64,000 nt of DNA, taken from contig JAIYBT010000002.1 in the NCBI GenBank assembly GCA_027488395.1, positions 79,783 through 143,782 of the forward strand. Reading direction: 5' to 3'. Both the position numbers and the translations under genes were made by a program. Below are positions 53,972 through 62,289 of this stretch, piece by piece. The notes below the pieces were generated by a model that saw nothing but the letters and a program-made list of their open reading frames with translations, ran no database searches and was not told where the DNA came from. Numbering within the stretch: position 1 is the first letter of the stretch; each line of letters starts with the position of its first letter. This DNA is from Methylophilaceae bacterium (lineage in GTDB: Bacteria; Pseudomonadota; Gammaproteobacteria; Burkholderiales; Methylophilaceae).

Positions 53972-54304
53972 ATGGGTCGATTCAATAAATTGCCTGGGGG
54001 CGTGCGTTATCCCAGCCATAAAGAATGGCAAATACTGAAAAAACTACCCAAATGGTGGTTGATTGGCACGTTTATTTTTAGCTTGCCGCTAATACACGCC
54101 TGGTGGAAAGATGCCGATATTTTGAATCACGATCTTGAGCGACTATCGGTATTTTTAGGCTTAATGTTTACTTACTGGTTTTTTATTGGCGCAGCCATGA
54201 TCGCCCTTGTTGTCATCATTATTATGAAAGGGCCTGGCTATGTTGCTGATCCCTACTATTTGCCAACAGAAGATAAAGAATTAGAAAACAAGCCGCATAA
54301 GTAA
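53972..54304 (+). CDS. Small two-span membrane protein of unknown function
   Basis: A 110-residue protein with a basic N-terminus (GRFNKLPGGVRYPSHKEW), a hydrophobic segment near 30-46 (LIGTFIFSLPLIHAWW), and a second near 65-85 (YWFFIGAAMIALVVIIIMK). A short cytoplasmic tail with DPYYLPTEDKELE follows. The topology would be N-in, C-in. I do not recognise a named family. ATG 53972 has AGGT seven bases upstream; GTG 53969 is one codon earlier. It lies about 100 bases before rpsF, on the same strand, but rpsF has its own promoter. Confidence 0.7.
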   Translation: MGRFNKLPGGVRYPSHKEWQILKKLPKWWLIGTFIFSLPLIHAWWKDADILNHDLERLSVFLGLMFTYWFFIGAAMIALVVIIIMKGPGYVADPYYLPTEDKELENKPHK

Positions 54305-54311
54305 ACTAAGA

Positions 54312-54341
54312 TTGATCGAAACAACTGTTTCAGCTTATAAT
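54312..54341 (+). promoter_or_regulatory. Promoter of the rpsF operon
   Basis: TTGATC (54312-54317) and a perfect TATAAT (54336-54341), 18 bases apart. Transcription would begin near 54348, about 63 bases before rpsF. Confidence 0.75.
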
Positions 54342-54359
54342 CATGGGCTTTTCAACCTT

Positions 54360-54390
54360 GCCACACCCGACTAATCGCATGAGGGGTGGC
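54360..54390 (+). promoter_or_regulatory. Candidate S6:S18 leader hairpin
   Basis: GCCAC pairs with GTGGC, then after a bulged A a CCC/GGG extension closes a loop of about 14 bases. In many bacteria the mRNA leader of rpsF carries a hairpin with an unpaired CCG that binds the S6:S18 complex and represses the operon; ACCCGACT here supplies a CCG-like element next to the stem. The match is by position and outline only. Confidence 0.5.
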
Positions 54391-54410
54391 TTTAACCGTA
54401 AGGAGATCAC

Positions 54411-54785
54411 ATGCGACACTATGAAATCGTGTTTATTGTTCACCCTGATCAGAGTGAACAAGTACCAGCGATGATTGAGCGCTATCGCGCGCAAATCACT
54501 GGCAATGGCGGCAACATCCATCGTTTAGAAGATTGGGGCCGTCGTCAACTTGCCTATCCCATCAATAAAATTCATAAAGCACACTACATTTTAATGAACA
54601 TCGAATGTAGTCAAGAAGTGCTGGCTGAATTAGAGCACGGCTTTAAATTCAATGATGCTGTATTACGTCATTTGACGGTTGCAACAAAAACAGCAGTCAC
54701 ATCACCAAGCCCAATGATGAAAGAAGAGAAATCTAAAACCATCGTGGGTGACGCACCTGTTGCAAAAACTGAGGCAGCTGCTTAA
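54411..54785 (+). CDS. rpsF: 30S ribosomal protein S6
   Basis: Small-subunit ribosomal protein that pairs with S18 on the platform. The 124-residue protein starts [20 protein letters not shown] and has the signature segments [20 protein letters not shown] and [12 protein letters not shown] perfect ribosome binding site AAGGAG lies six bases before the ATG. Head of the operon rpsF-priB-rpsR-rplI. The C-terminal tail after residue 100 is short and acidic and lysine rich, as in other proteobacteria. Confidence 0.97.
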   Translation: MRHYEIVFIVHPDQSEQVPAMIERYRAQITGNGGNIHRLEDWGRRQLAYPINKIHKAHYILMNIECSQEVLAELEHGFKFNDAVLRHLTVATKTAVTSPSPMMKEEKSKTIVGDAPVAKTEAAA

Positions 54786-54790
54786 TTCGT

Positions 54791-55084
54791 GTGAATACTT
54801 TGGTGATTGCGGCAACGGTACTCAAAACAGAACCGTTACGTTACACCCCTGCTGGATTGGCGCTACTGCAATTGCAATTGCAACATAGCTCCGAGCAGCA
54901 AGAAGCCGGTATGCAGCGCAAAGTGCAATGCCAATTGTCAGCAGTTTTAATCGGTGATCAAGCCCACAGGTCAGTGCAGGTGGGGGATACCATAAAAGCT
55001 AAGGGATTTTTGGCGCAGCGCAGTGCAAAAAGTACGCAACTGGTAATGCACATACAAGATTTTCAGCAAATACAGCAAAATTAA
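54791..55084 (+). CDS. priB: Primosomal replication protein N (PriB)
   Basis: Single-stranded-DNA-binding OB-fold protein that helps PriA reload the replisome. The 97-residue product has NTLVIAATVLKTEPLRYTPA at the start and GDTIKAKGFLAQRS near residues 64-77, matching PriB size (E. coli 104) and its fixed place between rpsF and rpsR. The start is GTG 54791, five bases after the rpsF stop, so translation is coupled. The sequence is diverged but the position is decisive. Confidence 0.92.
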   Translation: MNTLVIAATVLKTEPLRYTPAGLALLQLQLQHSSEQQEAGMQRKVQCQLSAVLIGDQAHRSVQVGDTIKAKGFLAQRSAKSTQLVMHIQDFQQIQQN

Positions 55085-55103
55085 AGATTGAAGGAGTTTT
55101 AAA

Positions 55104-55337
55104 ATGGCAAGAGATATGTATAAACGCCGCCGTTACTGCCGTTTCAGCGCAGAAGGCATTAAAGAAGTTGATTACAAAGATGTCGATTTACTTAAAGATT
55201 TCGTTTCAGAAAACTTTAAAATCATCCCAGCCCGTATGACTGGTACTAAGGCTAAATACCAACGTCAATTAACGACTGCGGTAAAACGCGCACGTTTCTT
55301 GGCTTTGATGCCTTACACAGACAAACACCCAGGTTAA
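55104..55337 (+). CDS. rpsR: 30S ribosomal protein S18
   Basis: Small-subunit ribosomal protein that binds S6. The 77-residue protein has [40 protein letters not shown] and [20 protein letters not shown], the expected S18 blocks. A strong ribosome binding site AAGGAG precedes the ATG. Only one zinc-type cysteine (C13) is present, so it is the cysteine-poor form usual in proteobacteria. Confidence 0.98.
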   Translation: MARDMYKRRRYCRFSAEGIKEVDYKDVDLLKDFVSENFKIIPARMTGTKAKYQRQLTTAVKRARFLALMPYTDKHPG

Positions 55338-55358
55338 TTGGTGGCTTAGGAGAACAAC

Positions 55359-55808
55359 ATGCAAGTAATTTTATTGGAAAAAGTTGCCAATCTAGGTAAT
55401 TTAGGCGATGTAGTTAAAGTTAAAGATGGTTTTGGTCGTAACTTTTTGATTCCGCAAGGCAAAGCAAAACGTGCAACCGAAGCAAACAAAGCGGTATTTG
55501 CTGCACAGCGCGCTGAGTTAGAAAAGCAACAAGCACAATTGTTGGTTGCTGCGCAAACGCGTGGTGAAAAATTGGCTGGTTTCAACTTAACCGTGGCACA
55601 AAAAGCAGGCGTAGATGGTCGTTTGTTTGGTTCAGTGACCAACAATGACATCGCTGAAGGTCTGTTAGCACAAGGCCATGAAGTGAAAAAATCAGAAGTA
55701 CGTTTGCCAAACGGTCCATTGAAAACCATTGGTGAATTTCCTATCAGCGTGGCATTACACCACGATGTGGTGGTAGACATCACAGTGACCGTGGTCGCTG
55801 AAGCATAA
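55359..55808 (+). CDS. rplI: 50S ribosomal protein L9
   Basis: Large-subunit ribosomal protein with two globular ends joined by a long helix. The 149-residue protein begins [20 protein letters not shown] and has the signature [16 protein letters not shown] long charged connecting helix (residues about 45-75) and the C-terminal RNA-binding domain with [15 protein letters not shown] follow. Last gene of the operon, followed by a strong terminator at 55825. Confidence 0.98.
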   Translation: MQVILLEKVANLGNLGDVVKVKDGFGRNFLIPQGKAKRATEANKAVFAAQRAELEKQQAQLLVAAQTRGEKLAGFNLTVAQKAGVDGRLFGSVTNNDIAEGLLAQGHEVKKSEVRLPNGPLKTIGEFPISVALHHDVVVDITVTVVAEA

Positions 55809-55824
55809 GCAACACGTTGTATTG

Positions 55825-55854
55825 AAAAAGGCTACCCATCGGGTAGCCTTTTTT
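55825..55854 (+). terminator. Intrinsic terminator of the rpsF-rplI operon
   Basis: AAAAAGGCTACCC pairs with GGGTAGCCTTTTT across the loop ATC, ending in six T. It starts 17 bases after rplI and precedes the dnaB promoter. Confidence 0.93.
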
Positions 55855-55900
55855 ATTGTTTGGATCGCACTGCTAAGCCAATCTAAGTCGTGCTTTTCGG

Positions 55901-55906
55901 TATAAT
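55901..55906 (+). promoter_or_regulatory. -10 box of dnaB, six bases before the start codon
   Basis: A perfect TATAAT is followed by TCATGG and then the dnaB ATG at 55913. Transcription would start at or beside the start codon. The ATG inside TCATGG opens only a three-codon frame (ATG GAT GGC TGA). No -35 consensus is seen. Same spacing as in rmuC. Confidence 0.65.
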
Positions 55907-55912
55907 TCATGG

Positions 55913-57295
55913 ATGGCTGATCAACAACTCGACTACCTTAAACTCCCTCCCCATTCCATTGAAGCTGAGCAATCTGTGCTGGGCGGTTTATTGTTGGATA
56001 ACGAAGCGCTGGATAAAATTGCAGATATTTTGTCTCCACAAGACTTTTATCAGCATGATCACAAGCTGATCTATCAACATATTGCCAAACTGATCGAACG
56101 CAATCAGCCTGCAGATATTGTGACCGTCGCTGAATCGCTGGAAAATTCAGCCGAGTTAAGCACCATTGGCGGGGTGGCTTATTTAGGATCGCTGGCACAA
56201 AACACGCCCACGGCAGCTAACATCCGCCGCTATGCCGAGATCGTCCATGAGCGTTTTGTCATGCGCCAATTGGTGATTGTCGGCACCGATATTGCTGAGA
56301 GCGCTTATCAACCCAACGGCCGTGATGCGCAACAATTGTTAGATGAAGCAGAAGCCAAAATTTTTCAAATTGCCGAAGGCGGTCAACGTAAGAGTCAAGG
56401 CTTCTTGGGTATGCAGGTATTGCTACCGCAAGTCGCTGACCGTATTGATTACTTGTATTCCCGCGATAATCATTCTGACGTCACGGGTATTCCAACAGGT
56501 TTTAGTGATTTGGATTCAATGACTTCTGGCTTGCAAGGGGGCGATCTCGTCATTATTGCAGGGCGTCCGTCGATGGGTAAAACTGCTTTTGCGATTAATA
56601 TTGCTGAAAATGTGGCGCTGGATACCAAATTACCCGTTGCGATTTTCTCGATGGAGATGGGTGCTACGCAATTAACCACGCGGATGATCGGCTCGGTGGG
56701 CCGCCTTGATCAGCACAAAATGCGGAATGGTAATTTAGAAGATGAAGACTGGGAAAAACTCACCACAGCCCTAGGTAAACTCAACGAAGCGCCGATTTAT
56801 ATTGATGAAGGCGCAGGGTTGAGCAGCTTTGATGTACGCGCACGCGCTAGACGCTTACATCGCCAAGCGGGCAAGTTAGGCTTGATTGTGATCGATTATC
56901 TACAATTAATGACCGCGCCGTCAGGCAAAACCGGTGAAAACCGTGCCACAGAAATTTCAGAAATTTCACGTTCGCTAAAATCGCTGGCTAAAGAACTCGA
57001 TGTGCCGTTAATTGCGATTTCACAGCTCAATCGAGGGGTGGATCAACGTCCTGATAAACGGCCTGTGATGAGTGATTTGCGCGAATCTGGCGCGATTGAA
57101 CAAGATGCTGACATTATTATGTTTGTGTATCGCGATGAATACTACAACCCTGATAGTGCTGAAAAAGGTACGGCAGAAATTATCATCGCTAAACAACGTA
57201 ACGGCCCGATTGGCCGCGTGCGCTTAACCTTCATGGGCGCGCATACCCGTTTTGAAAACTTTGCCAATGCGGCATATATGCCAGACGAATATTAA
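55913..57295 (+). CDS. dnaB: Replicative DNA helicase DnaB
   Basis: Hexameric helicase that unwinds DNA ahead of the replisome. The 460-residue protein has the N-terminal DnaB domain (LKLPPHSIEAEQSVLGGLLL, residues 9-28) and a linker. The RecA-like core follows, with Walker A IIAGRPSMGKTAFA near 220-233, SMEMGATQLTTRM, the Walker B IVIDYLQLM, and LAKELDVPLIAISQLNRG. The length is typical (E. coli 471). The alr gene begins on the last base of its stop codon. The ATG lies immediately behind a TATAAT box with no ribosome binding site, suggesting a leaderless message. Confidence 0.97.
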   Translation: MADQQLDYLKLPPHSIEAEQSVLGGLLLDNEALDKIADILSPQDFYQHDHKLIYQHIAKLIERNQPADIVTVAESLENSAELSTIGGVAYLGSLAQNTPTAANIRRYAEIVHERFVMRQLVIVGTDIAESAYQPNGRDAQQLLDEAEAKIFQIAEGGQRKSQGFLGMQVLLPQVADRIDYLYSRDNHSDVTGIPTGFSDLDSMTSGLQGGDLVIIAGRPSMGKTAFAINIAENVALDTKLPVAIFSMEMGATQLTTRMIGSVGRLDQHKMRNGNLEDEDWEKLTTALGKLNEAPIYIDEGAGLSSFDVRARARRLHRQAGKLGLIVIDYLQLMTAPSGKTGENRATEISEISRSLKSLAKELDVPLIAISQLNRGVDQRPDKRPVMSDLRESGAIEQDADIIMFVYRDEYYNPDSAEKGTAEIIIAKQRNGPIGRVRLTFMGAHTRFENFANAAYMPDEY

Positions 57296-58359
57296 TGCGT
57301 CCACTCGTTGCCCATATTTCGCTGTCAGCACTGGCGCACAATTTGGCGCAAGTGCGACGGTTTGCACCCGGTGCAAAAGTAATGTCTGTCGTAAAAGCCA
57401 ATGCCTATGGCCATGATTTGATACACGCAGCCCAAGGCCTGAAAGACAGTGATGGTTTTGCGGTGCTGAATCTGAGTGAGGCCATCGCGTTGCGTGAAGC
57501 GGGTATATTGCATCCTTTGTTATTGTTAGAAGGTGTATTTAGCCCTGAGCAACTTGAAGCCGTTGATCACTATGCGCTGGATATCGTCATCCACCATGAA
57601 GCACAGCTCGATTGGTTAGCAAACGCAACCTTGCAAAGGCCAATCCGTGTTTTCTTAAAGCTTGATAGTGGGATGCATCGTCTCGGTTTTCGTCCGCAGG
57701 CATTTTTACAGGCACGTCAGCGCTTAGCCAAGCTGCCACAGGTAAGTGAAATCGTGCAAATGACCCATTTTGCGAATGCAGACCGGGTGGACGGAATCAG
57801 CTCCGCCATGTCCGTGGTGGCAGACACCATGGATACGGAATTTTCGTTATCGCTGGCAAATTCTGCCGCGATTGTGCAACATGCATCGACGCATGCAGGT
57901 TGGGTGCGACCTGGCATTATGTTGTATGGCGCATCGCCAATTGCCTCTCAAAGCGCTGCCTCGTTTCATTTACAGCCCGTGATGCAATTACAATCGGCCC
58001 TGATTGCGGTGCAGACCTTATCCGCGGGCGACAGTGTTGGCTATGGCAGCTTGTTTACGGCAACACAGACCATGCGCATTGGCATTGTGGCTTGCGGCTA
58101 TGCAGATGGTTATCCGCGGCATGCGCCCACAGGCACGCCGATTGCGGTCAACGGTGTGATGACGCGCACCTTGGGTCGAGTATCGATGGATATGCTTGCG
58201 GTGGATTTGGTCAATGTGCCAGATGCGCAGATAGGGGCTGCAGTCGAGCTCTGGGGTGCGCAGGTGCCTGTGGATGAAGTTGCAATCGCCTGCAGTACCA
58301 TTGGCTATGAGTTATTATGTGCCGTTGCACCTAGAGTCCCCAAACAATTTCATGGCTAA
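57295..58359 (+). CDS. alr: Alanine racemase
   Basis: PLP enzyme that makes D-alanine for peptidoglycan. The 354-residue protein has the cofactor lysine K34 in VMSVVKANAYGHD, the barrel segments LKLDSGMHRLGF and VQMTHFANAD, and the second catalytic residue tyrosine in GDSVGYGSLFTA near residue 243. The C-terminal domain includes GRVSMDMLAVDL. The start overlaps the dnaB stop by one base (TAATG), and the stop overlaps radA by eight, so dnaB-alr-radA is one operon. Confidence 0.97.
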   Translation: MRPLVAHISLSALAHNLAQVRRFAPGAKVMSVVKANAYGHDLIHAAQGLKDSDGFAVLNLSEAIALREAGILHPLLLLEGVFSPEQLEAVDHYALDIVIHHEAQLDWLANATLQRPIRVFLKLDSGMHRLGFRPQAFLQARQRLAKLPQVSEIVQMTHFANADRVDGISSAMSVVADTMDTEFSLSLANSAAIVQHASTHAGWVRPGIMLYGASPIASQSAASFHLQPVMQLQSALIAVQTLSAGDSVGYGSLFTATQTMRIGIVACGYADGYPRHAPTGTPIAVNGVMTRTLGRVSMDMLAVDLVNVPDAQIGAAVELWGAQVPVDEVAIACSTIGYELLCAVAPRVPKQFHG

Positions 58360-59710
58360 AGCAAAAACGATTTACAGTTGCACTGAATGTGGTGCCGTCG
58401 AGCCGAAGTGGCAAGGGCAATGCCCTAGCTGTAATGCTTGGAACACCTTGGTAGAAGCAGTTTCAGAGCCAACTGTCACTCAAAGCCGCTTTGCGAGTCT
58501 GGCCCCCACGGCTCAGCTCCAAAAGCTCGCAAACGTCGAGGCGCTAGAATTCGCCCGTCAACAGACCGGCATTGGTGAATTTGATCGCGTCTTAGGTGGT
58601 GGTTTAGTTGCGGGCGGTGTGGTACTGATTGGTGGGGATCCTGGTATTGGTAAATCCACCTTGTTATTGCAAACCATGTGCAAATTATCACAGGGCCAAA
58701 AAGCGTTTTATATCAGTGGCGAAGAATCTGCCCAGCAAATTGCGATGCGTGCGCAGCGATTGGGCTTAGATGCGCGTCAGTTGGACGTGTTGGCAGAGAT
58801 TAACCTAGAAAAAATCAGCCATGTCTTGCAACAGCATCAACCGCAAGTGGTGGTCATCGATTCGATACAAACCGTGTATTCAGAAGCGTTGCAATCAGCC
58901 CCCGGCTCGGTTGCGCAAGTGCGTGAATGCAGTGCGCAACTGACCCGCATTGCCAAACAATTAGGTGTAAGCATGATTTTGGTCGGGCACGTGACCAAAG
59001 AGGGTGCCTTGGCTGGGCCGCGCGTATTAGAGCATATTGTGGATTGTGTGTTGTATTTTGAGGGCGATCAAAATTCGAGTTTTCGGTTAATCCGCGCCAT
59101 CAAAAATCGTTTTGGTGCAGTCAATGAGTTGGGCGTATTTGCCATGACCGAAAAAGGCTTGCGCGAGGTGACCAATCCTTCAGCCTTGTTTTTATCTCAA
59201 CATGACAGTCCAGTACCTGGTTCTTGCATTACCGTGACGCAAGAGGGCACGCGTCCCTTGTTGGTAGAAGTGCAGGCCTTGGTGGATACCGCGCATGGCG
59301 CAAATCCTAAACGTCTGTGTGTGGGGGTGGAGCAAAACCGCCTAGCGTTATTGCTAGCGGTATTACACCGTCATGCTGGCGTGCCTTGTTTTGATCAAGA
59401 TGTGTTTATCAATGCAGTGGGTGGCGTCAAAATCAGTGAACCAGCGGTCGATTTGGCCATGCTGTTAGCGATTGTTTCTTCGCTTAAAAATAAACCATTA
59501 CCGAGCAAAATGGTGGTGTTTGGCGAAGTGGGCTTGGCCGGTGAAGTCCGCCCAATACAACGCGGGCAAGAGCGCTTAAAAGAAGCGGCGAAATTAGGCT
59601 TTACCCATGCCATTATTCCAAAAGCCAATGCGCCAAAGGCTGGGATTGCGGGCCTCACCATCCATGCGGTGGATCGCTTAGATCAGGCCTTGGATTGCTT
59701 TCGGCAATAA
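58352..59710 (+). CDS. radA: DNA repair protein RadA/Sms
   Basis: Branch-migration ATPase that helps process recombination intermediates. From ATG 58352 the protein has 452 residues. It has a four-cysteine zinc finger (YSCTECGAVEPKWQGQCPSC, residues 8-27), a RecA-like core with Walker A GGDPGIGKSTLL, the RadA hallmark RAIKNRFGAVNELG, and a C-terminal Lon-like domain (EVGLAGEVRPIQRGQERLKE). The longer frame to 58256 lies inside alr and lacks family character. E. coli RadA has 460 residues. Confidence 0.97.
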   Translation: MAKAKTIYSCTECGAVEPKWQGQCPSCNAWNTLVEAVSEPTVTQSRFASLAPTAQLQKLANVEALEFARQQTGIGEFDRVLGGGLVAGGVVLIGGDPGIGKSTLLLQTMCKLSQGQKAFYISGEESAQQIAMRAQRLGLDARQLDVLAEINLEKISHVLQQHQPQVVVIDSIQTVYSEALQSAPGSVAQVRECSAQLTRIAKQLGVSMILVGHVTKEGALAGPRVLEHIVDCVLYFEGDQNSSFRLIRAIKNRFGAVNELGVFAMTEKGLREVTNPSALFLSQHDSPVPGSCITVTQEGTRPLLVEVQALVDTAHGANPKRLCVGVEQNRLALLLAVLHRHAGVPCFDQDVFINAVGGVKISEPAVDLAMLLAIVSSLKNKPLPSKMVVFGEVGLAGEVRPIQRGQERLKEAAKLGFTHAIIPKANAPKAGIAGLTIHAVDRLDQALDCFRQ

Positions 59711-59829
59711 CAGCGATGTGAGCTTGCCAGATGCGGTGGCCACTGCGCGCGCGGCTTCTGCTTAACAAGCCTATCCATCTTGCGATAGGCACGCTTGACG
59801 CACGCAATCTTCTATCACGGAGACAGCCA

Positions 59830-60108
59830 ATGAAATTTTTCAGCGTATTACTCGTAGCGAGTGGCTTGGTGGCCTGTGCCACGATTGACGCCGTGCCTCG
59901 TACCGATGCCAGAGGCAACCCTGGTTACAGGCTCGTGTGTAGTGAATTTAATACCTCACTTCAGGAATGCGAGGCGAAAGCGCGCGCATTGTGTGGCGGA
60001 CCGTTTAATATCGACCCACAGTTATCCTACCGAGAAACCTATCCTGATAGTGGTGATGGCTTTTACATGCCTGCCAGACAGCATCTGGTGGTGTCTTGCC
60101 TACCGTAA
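59830..60108 (+). CDS. Small lipoprotein of unknown function
   Basis: A 92-residue precursor with a lipoprotein signal peptide: MKFFSVLLVASGLVAC, with the lipobox LVAC and the acylated cysteine at position 16. The mature part has four further cysteines (in YRLVCSEFNTSLQECEAKAR, ALCGG and VVSCLP), which could form two disulfides in the periplasm. Start ATG 59830 has CGGAGAC upstream. I do not recognise a family. It lies between radA (same strand) and the convergent hpnE. Confidence 0.8.
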   Translation: MKFFSVLLVASGLVACATIDAVPRTDARGNPGYRLVCSEFNTSLQECEAKARALCGGPFNIDPQLSYRETYPDSGDGFYMPARQHLVVSCLP

Positions 60109-60127
60109 AAAGTTGAGCTTATTGAGA

Positions 60128-61447
60128 TCATCGATGCGGGGCTAATGCTTGTAGCGATTGCATCATACCTGTTGCGGCTTGTTTACCACTCCGCACGGCA
60201 CTTTCGATGGTGGCAGGATAGTCGAGAATCATATCATCGCCTGCTAACCATATATTGCTGTGTAATTGCGCTGATAAAGGTGTGCGATGCGCGACGCAAC
60301 TGAAGGTTGCACGTTTTTCGGTAATCAGTTTGCTCCAATGTAATTCGGCGGGCAATTGCAGGTTGTACCCCGCTAAGGCTGCATTCAATTCTATTTGAAT
60401 CTGTAGTAGCCAATCTGCTTTTGAACTGATTTTGTCATGTGCGCTGATGACTACCGCTAATAAACCAGCTTGATCACAACATTGGCCGCGATCAAACACC
60501 CAATGTGCCAACCCATGGCACAAGCCCATGATCGGGTGCGGTAATCGAAAATGGCGGTCATATTGCAAATACAAGGTAGTAATCGGCTGATAAGTGTCGT
60601 GCTCGACCTGCACAGGGTGCGGTTGTGAAATTGCTTGCCTTTGATGCGGCCCCACAGCAAGCACGACTCCATCAAAACGGAATTCCCCCCGACTTGTGGC
60701 TAACACGCAATGATGATTAGGCACTTGCAACGCTTTGACGGTAGTGAGTAACTTGATTGCACCGCCTTGAGCTGCAAACTGTTGTAGCAGCGGCGTAATC
60801 AACACTTGGCTTAAATCACCGCGCAGCACTAAAAAATCACTGTCACGCCGTTGATGCATAAAGCTATCTTGTAATACCCGTAAAAAGGTTTGCGCCGATG
60901 CGAGAGGGGTCGGCGTATTGAGTGCCGCTAAACACAACGGCTCCCAAATCCAGGTGATGGCTTGCTCGGTTTGCTGACCTATCGCGCATAGCTGTGCGAC
61001 CGTGAGGGTAGGCGGACATTGAAATTTTTGTTGTGTTAACTGGTACATCCAGCGCACTGCGTGCCATTTTGAGCTAAAACTCAAGCCGCGAGCGCCTAGC
61101 AGACCCGCCAGCAAATGCAAGGGGGCAGCCAGCCAGTGTGGTGGGCAAAGCTGTAATCGTGTGGTGCCCGCATGCATATGTAAGGCGAGGGGGATGCGTT
61201 TAAACACATCATCTGCGGCAATTGATGCCAACTGCAATAACGCCAAAGTAGCGTGATACGCACCAAGCGCTAAGTGTTGACCGTTATCTATCGCGATGTC
61301 GTTGACGCTGACTGTTCGGGTGCGACCACCCGCCTGCGGTGCGGCTTCAACCAGGGTAACCTGTGCGCCCAGCGCTTGCAAGTGCAAACCGGCGGATAGG
61401 CCTGAAAGACCTGCGCCGACAACCGCAACATTGAATTGCGCAACCAT
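60128..61447 (-). CDS. hpnE: Squalene-associated FAD-dependent desaturase HpnE
   Basis: FAD oxidoreductase that completes squalene synthesis from hydroxysqualene. The 439-residue protein opens with the dinucleotide fold VAVVGAGLSGLSAGLHL (residues 7-23) and AGGRTRTVSVNDIAIDNGQH near 40-59. It contains the HpnE region CLAALNTPTPLASAQTFLRV and ends with DYPATIESAVRSGKQAA, the FAD-binding C-terminal helix. It overlaps hpnD by one base. Substrate assignment rests on its place after hpnC and hpnD; the family alone includes phytoene desaturase relatives. Confidence 0.93.
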   Translation of the reverse strand: MVAQFNVAVVGAGLSGLSAGLHLQALGAQVTLVEAAPQAGGRTRTVSVNDIAIDNGQHLALGAYHATLALLQLASIAADDVFKRIPLALHMHAGTTRLQLCPPHWLAAPLHLLAGLLGARGLSFSSKWHAVRWMYQLTQQKFQCPPTLTVAQLCAIGQQTEQAITWIWEPLCLAALNTPTPLASAQTFLRVLQDSFMHQRRDSDFLVLRGDLSQVLITPLLQQFAAQGGAIKLLTTVKALQVPNHHCVLATSRGEFRFDGVVLAVGPHQRQAISQPHPVQVEHDTYQPITTLYLQYDRHFRLPHPIMGLCHGLAHWVFDRGQCCDQAGLLAVVISAHDKISSKADWLLQIQIELNAALAGYNLQLPAELHWSKLITEKRATFSCVAHRTPLSAQLHSNIWLAGDDMILDYPATIESAVRSGKQAATGMMQSLQALAPHR

Positions 61448-62289
61448 TAGCGCCAGCGGTATTTAAGCCAGGTACCCAAGGCCAAGGTGAGTTTTCTAAA
61501 CGGAGGTAAGATCACTTTGCTATTGAGTACCAGATTGGGCGATTGTTTGATTTCTTGCAGCAAGGTGCGATAAATCGCAGCCATCATCAGCCCAGGTAAT
61601 TGGGCGCGGATATCCTGTTTGGGGAGTTGACGCATGGCTTTGTCATAAAACTGTTCAGCGCGGGCAATTTGGGTCAGTAGCATGGCTTCAGTGTGTTCGG
61701 AAGTTTGGCTTTGTAACACCTGCTGTTCACTGACGTGTGCCTGCGTCAGTTCATCAATAGGAATATAAATTCTGCCTCGCCGCGCATCCTCACCAACATC
61801 ACGAATAATATTGGTCAGTTGCAAAGCAATGCCTAAATCATGCGCATATTTAAGTGTGGCGCGATCTTGATACCCAAATATTTGAGCGGAAAGTAAACCG
61901 ACAACACTTGCGACCCGATAGCAATACAATTGCAGTTGTTTAAATTCTGCATAGCGATTGTATTCCGTATCCATCTGCATGCCATCAATGATCTCAATAA
62001 AATGCGCTTCATCCAGACCAAAATGCGCCACAACAGGTTTTAGGGCTTTGGTAACAGGGTGTTGCGGTGTTTCATGGTAAAGACGATAAATTTCTTGTTT
62101 CCACCATGCCAATTTTGTTTGCGCAATTTGGTAATCGCTACATTCGTCCACCACATCATCCACTTCACGACAAAATGCGTAGAGGGCGGTCATGGCTTCG
62201 CGTTTTGCTTTTGATAGAAACCAAAAGCTCAAGGTAAAGCTTGAGCCACTTTGTTTGGTTTTCTGTTGGCAATATTGTTGCGGTGTCAT
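61447..62289 (-). CDS. hpnD: Presqualene diphosphate synthase HpnD
   Basis: Joins two farnesyl diphosphate molecules into presqualene diphosphate. The 280-residue helical protein has the aspartate-rich FCREVDDVVDECSD near residues 38-51, the second motif LTNIIRDVGEDARRGRIYIP near 157-176, and a YAHDLG segment before it, as in squalene/phytoene synthases. It overlaps hpnC by four bases and hpnE by one, so the three are translated as a unit. Confidence 0.94.
   Translation of the reverse strand: MTPQQYCQQKTKQSGSSFTLSFWFLSKAKREAMTALYAFCREVDDVVDECSDYQIAQTKLAWWKQEIYRLYHETPQHPVTKALKPVVAHFGLDEAHFIEIIDGMQMDTEYNRYAEFKQLQLYCYRVASVVGLLSAQIFGYQDRATLKYAHDLGIALQLTNIIRDVGEDARRGRIYIPIDELTQAHVSEQQVLQSQTSEHTEAMLLTQIARAEQFYDKAMRQLPKQDIRAQLPGLMMAAIYRTLLQEIKQSPNLVLNSKVILPPFRKLTLALGTWLKYRWR

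Noticed and set aside
58256..58351. Longer N-terminus of radA (32 extra residues)
   Set aside because: It overlaps alr in another frame, and RadA proteins begin just before the zinc finger, as from ATG 58352.
59769..59790. 7 bp hairpin GCCTATC/GATAGGC after radA as a terminator
   Set aside because: No T-run and low GC; it might form but evidence for termination is lacking.
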